A stretch of 38,635 nt of DNA, taken from assembly GCA_945903545.1 (NCBI GenBank), contig CAMDOO010000027.1, positions 1 to 38,635 on the forward strand, in the 5' to 3' direction. The DNA comes from Opitutus sp. GAS368. Lineage in GTDB: Bacteria > Verrucomicrobiota > Verrucomicrobiia > Opitutales > Opitutaceae. This document shows positions 36,506 through 38,635 of this stretch, one piece after another. Position 1 is the stretch's first letter; every line of letters starts with the position of its first letter. The notes under the pieces were generated by a model. That model was not told the DNA's origin and ran no database searches. It saw nothing but the letters and a program-made list of their open reading frames with translations. The position numbers and the translations under genes were made by a program.

Positions 36506-37867
36506 TCAGCGGCTGTTCTGCTGGTTCATGATCTGCGAGTTCTCGGTCCGGTAGGCCTTGCGAGAGGCATTATCCAGGCCCTCGCGCTCCAGCCGGTCCG
36601 CCTCGGGGGCCGCCGCGGCCGCCACCTGACGCACCATGGGATTGCTGTAGGTGTCCGCGGTCCGGGCGAGTTCCTTCGCCCGTTCGCGCACCACCGCCGC
36701 CGCTTCGTCCTTCCTGCCGGCGTCCACCAGTTCCACCGCGGCGAGCTTGGCCACGGCCAGGGCGTTCGTCGCATAGTCCGCCTGCACCTTGTGGTCAGCC
36801 GAAGCCACGACTTCCGCCTCGTCGCGGCTGAATTGCACCTTGCGCTCGGCGCTGGCCGACACCGTTGCCTGGGTGAAGGCGTCCTCGTAGCTCACGCGAG
36901 CCCGCGCGATCTCGCGCTCGGCCCCGGCGGACCCGGCGTCCACCTCGACCTCGATCAGCGCGAACTTCTCCTGCCCGCCGTAAAGCTGATTGAGCGACAG
37001 CTCCGCGCGGTTGCCGCGGATCGTGCCCTCGCGGCCCACGAAGGCGATCGGACGCACCCCGGCGGGAAAGTCGATCTCCACGGTCACGCGGCGCGCGACC
37101 ACGTTCAGCACGTCGCCGAGCTCCGCCGCGAAGATCCGCGGCAGGTCGCGCTCATGCTCCACGAAGTAGGTGTTGCCGTCGCTCGCCTGCGCCAGCCGGC
37201 TCATCAGGTCCTCGTTGAAGCCGAGGCCGAGCCCGACCGTCGTGACCGAGATGCCCTCGCTGACCAGCGAGGCACCGAGCCGCCCCAGCTCGGCGGGCGA
37301 GGCCGGGCCGACGTTGGCCTGGCCGTCAGAGAGCAGGAGGACGCGGTTGACCGTCCCGCGCTCGCCGAAGTGGCGCCGAACCTCGGACGCGCCCAACGCG
37401 ACCCCGTGATAAAGGGCGGTGCCGCCGTTGGCCGAAATCTCGCGGATGGCCTCCTCTAGCCGGCGCCCGTTGCCCACGCGCTGGGCGGGCACGAGCACCT
37501 CGGCGCGGTTGTCGTAGGCGACAAGCGCCACGATGTCGTCGGACGACAGGCGCCGGACGAGCTCCAGCGCCGCCTCACGAGCCTGCTCGATCTTCCCGCC
37601 GCTCATCGAGCCCGAGCGGTCGATCACCACCGCGAGGTTCACCGGCGCGCGCTTGCGGTCCGAAGTGCGCGCGATGGCGTCGAGGCCGATCTTGATGACC
37701 GCCCGTTCCGTGCGTCCGGCGCGAAGCACGCCGCGGTCGAGATCGACGCGCAGGCGGACGGTTTCACTGCCGGCGGGACTCCGCTCGGAGGCACAGGCAG
37801 TGTTGACGAGCGACATCGCACCCAAGAGGAGAGCGGCCGCGAAAGCTGACAGGATGATGTTTTTCAT
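36506..37867 (-). CDS. von Willebrand factor A domain protein (exported)
   Basis: A 453-residue protein. Start ATG 37867 with SD AAGGA (7-base spacing). N-terminal hydrophobic segment (IILSAFAAALLLGAMSLV) exports it. VWA domain from ~75 to ~260 carries the MIDAS site D83-R-S-G-S in VVIDRSGSMSGGK, with TALYHGV and LLLSDGQANVG completing it. A beta-rich domain follows, ending in a charged helical tail (NASRKAYRTENSQIMNQQNSR). It is similar in layout to bacterial YfbK/Mg-dependent VWA proteins; the ligand is unknown. It lies upstream of the kinase (178-base gap) on the same strand. Confidence 0.88.
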   Translation of the reverse strand: MKNIILSAFAAALLLGAMSLVNTACASERSPAGSETVRLRVDLDRGVLRAGRTERAVIKIGLDAIARTSDRKRAPVNLAVVIDRSGSMSGGKIEQAREAALELVRRLSSDDIVALVAYDNRAEVLVPAQRVGNGRRLEEAIREISANGGTALYHGVALGASEVRRHFGERGTVNRVLLLSDGQANVGPASPAELGRLGASLVSEGISVTTVGLGLGFNEDLMSRLAQASDGNTYFVEHERDLPRIFAAELGDVLNVVARRVTVEIDFPAGVRPIAFVGREGTIRGNRAELSLNQLYGGQEKFALIEVEVDAGSAGAEREIARARVSYEDAFTQATVSASAERKVQFSRDEAEVVASADHKVQADYATNALAVAKLAAVELVDAGRKDEAAAVVRERAKELARTADTYSNPMVRQVAAAAAPEADRLEREGLDNASRKAYRTENSQIMNQQNSR

Positions 37868-37917
37868 AGTGGGGTCCTTGTTGGACTTCCCCATGAAACC
37901 AGAAATCGGCCCGGCGG

Positions 37918-37957
37918 TTGTCAGTGCGCGGTCAGCCGATTGTCAGGAGATTGTCAG
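37918..37957 (-). promoter_or_regulatory. Four tandem 11-bp direct repeats upstream of the VWA gene (Pho-box-like)
   Basis: On the minus strand the heptamers CTGACAA, CTGACAA, CTGACCG and CTGACAA (plus coordinates 37951-37957, 37940-37946, 37929-37935, 37918-37924) each repeat after exactly 11 bases. The layout and core resemble PhoB/OmpR sites (CTGTCAT with 4-base spacers), so an OmpR-family regulator dimer pair could occupy them. They end 51 bases before the VWA ATG. The OmpR-type regulator two genes downstream is the prime candidate. Confidence 0.7.
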
Positions 37958-38088
37958 GCCCTCGCGCCAGCACAGGGCAGGCAGAATGCGGACCTTAACC
38001 GCGGATTCCACTGATTCACGCGGCTGGCGCTGCCCCTCGCTCGACCCGGCACCGACCCTTTCGAACGGATCCCCTCAGCCCTGCCGGG

Positions 38089-38619
38089 TTACCCCACCCC
38101 TGCCTTCATCCGCGCGAATTCCTCACGCAGGAACTGCTTGGTTTCCCAAGGGATGGAGTTCCAGTGGCAGTTGGCGAGCGCGCCCTCGAGGGCGTAGGCC
38201 ATGACAACCGACACCGGGCGGCCGTTGGCGTGCAGACGGCGGCAGACCTCGACCGGCCCCAACTCCCGGACCTGCGCAGCATGGGTGATCCCAATCTCAC
38301 GCAGCCAACCGGATGACTTTGGGCCGAGGTTGAGCAGCCGGTCGGCTTCAAGCGCTCCGGGCCGCGGGGCGGTTTTCCGCCTGCGCCGCTCGCCCTTGGC
38401 AAGCCGCGCGGACACCGCCTCATCCAGCACAAAACGCCAAGGCATCGCGGCCCAGATCGGGCCGGCTGAGTCCACGCCGATGCGGGGCGACCCCGTGACC
38501 GCGGTTCGCGGCACGCGCACGCCGCGGTCTTCCAGCCAGAGCCCGACCGCCTTCGCTGCCGGCAATCCGTTCAGGCGGCGGTCGATCTTGAGCGTCTTAG
38601 TCAGCCGGCCCGGGGCGGT
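38089..38619 (-). CDS. 3-methyladenine DNA glycosylase (MPG type) fused to TfoX C-terminal domain, 5'-truncated
   Basis: Read from the right edge, the visible N-terminal part matches the C-terminal portion of Aag/MPG: PGRLTKTLKIDRRLNG, then GLWLEDRGVRV and the strand RIGVDSAGPIWAAMPWRFVL. It continues in frame, through a basic linker (KGERRRRKTAPRPGALEADR), into a TfoX C-terminal domain: LLNLGPKSSGWLREIGITHAAQVRELGPVEVCRRLHANGRP...LEGALANCHWNSIPWETKQFLREEF. MPG excises alkylated purines; TfoX_C is a helix-hairpin-helix-type module found in competence regulators. The start and MPG N-terminal half are missing beyond the edge; 38565 is only an internal TTG. TAA stop at 38089. Confidence 0.75.
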   Translation of the reverse strand, partial: TAPGRLTKTLKIDRRLNGLPAAKAVGLWLEDRGVRVPRTAVTGSPRIGVDSAGPIWAAMPWRFVLDEAVSARLAKGERRRRKTAPRPGALEADRLLNLGPKSSGWLREIGITHAAQVRELGPVEVCRRLHANGRPVSVVMAYALEGALANCHWNSIPWETKQFLREEFARMKAGVG

Positions 38620-38635
38620 GGGGGGGGGGGGGGGG
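38620..38635. other. Terminal poly-G run, probable sequencing/assembly artefact
   Basis: Sixteen consecutive G end the window, in the middle of a coding frame where the MPG family does not have a matching poly-Pro stretch. Dark-cycle poly-G reads at a contig end are the likely cause. Confidence 0.7.

Noticed and set aside
37867-37894. Longer VWA start (MGKSNKDPTM)
   Set aside because: The downstream ATG at 37867 has the SD and begins the signal segment directly.
38089-38565. Stand-alone 158-residue TfoX gene starting at 38565
   Set aside because: The putative start is an internal TTG; the frame continues upstream into MPG-family sequence.

Overview
The window looks like chromosome from a high-GC Verrucomicrobiota bacterium, most likely near Opitutaceae. 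This is inferred from gene content: a PVC-type membrane-bound dehydrogenase/cytochrome gene, tandem secreted sulfatases, an octaheme cytochrome with TPRs, an ileS / DksA-like / lspA cluster with a K/A/P-rich DksA-like protein, and weak Shine-Dalgarno use. No rRNA is present, so taxonomy cannot be proved here. The right edge ends in 16 G residues and cuts a gene, so it is probably a contig end.

Layout. 1-4152: a partial PVC-type heme-binding protein gene (minus), divergent from a LysR-type regulator, then tRNA-Phe(GAA). 4331-7662: a two-domain PPK2 phosphotransferase, a TsaB-like gene overlapping alr, and alr. 7686-10595: a convergent AsmA-like envelope gene. 10901-17094: a marR-adaptor-RND pump-TolC operon (minus) with a palindrome over the marR promoter region. 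17296-18813: a ketoacyl synthase/ACP pair, divergent from galE. 19900-21108: an HU/IHF gene with a DnaA box in its promoter, and menG/ubiE. 21295-25813: ileS, a DksA-like gene and lspA. 25967-28550: yicC, a small four-helix-bundle (S23/IVP, Avd-like) gene and trpB. 28603-33665: an octaheme TPR cytochrome and two sulfatases. 33797-37867: an OmpR-type regulator, its histidine kinase and a VWA lipoprotein-like gene preceded by four 11-bp direct repeats. 38089-end: a 3-methyladenine DNA glycosylase fused to a TfoX C-terminal domain, cut at the edge.

Most of the sequence is ordinary chromosome. The stand-out region is 25.1-27.3 kb. There, several intergenic spots carry short degenerate arrays with a strict 7-bp period. 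Two of these arrays form an inverted pair that precisely brackets the four-helix-bundle gene between yicC and trpB. The whole resembles a 23S rRNA intervening sequence (S23 ORF with complementary ends) moved outside rRNA, and it may be a one-gene mobile or RNA-based element with no transposase. Other notable points are a 25-bp-arm hairpin just upstream of ileS, REP-like palindromes (one supplying the lspA stop codon), the tandem 11-mers before the VWA gene and the glycosylase-TfoX fusion.
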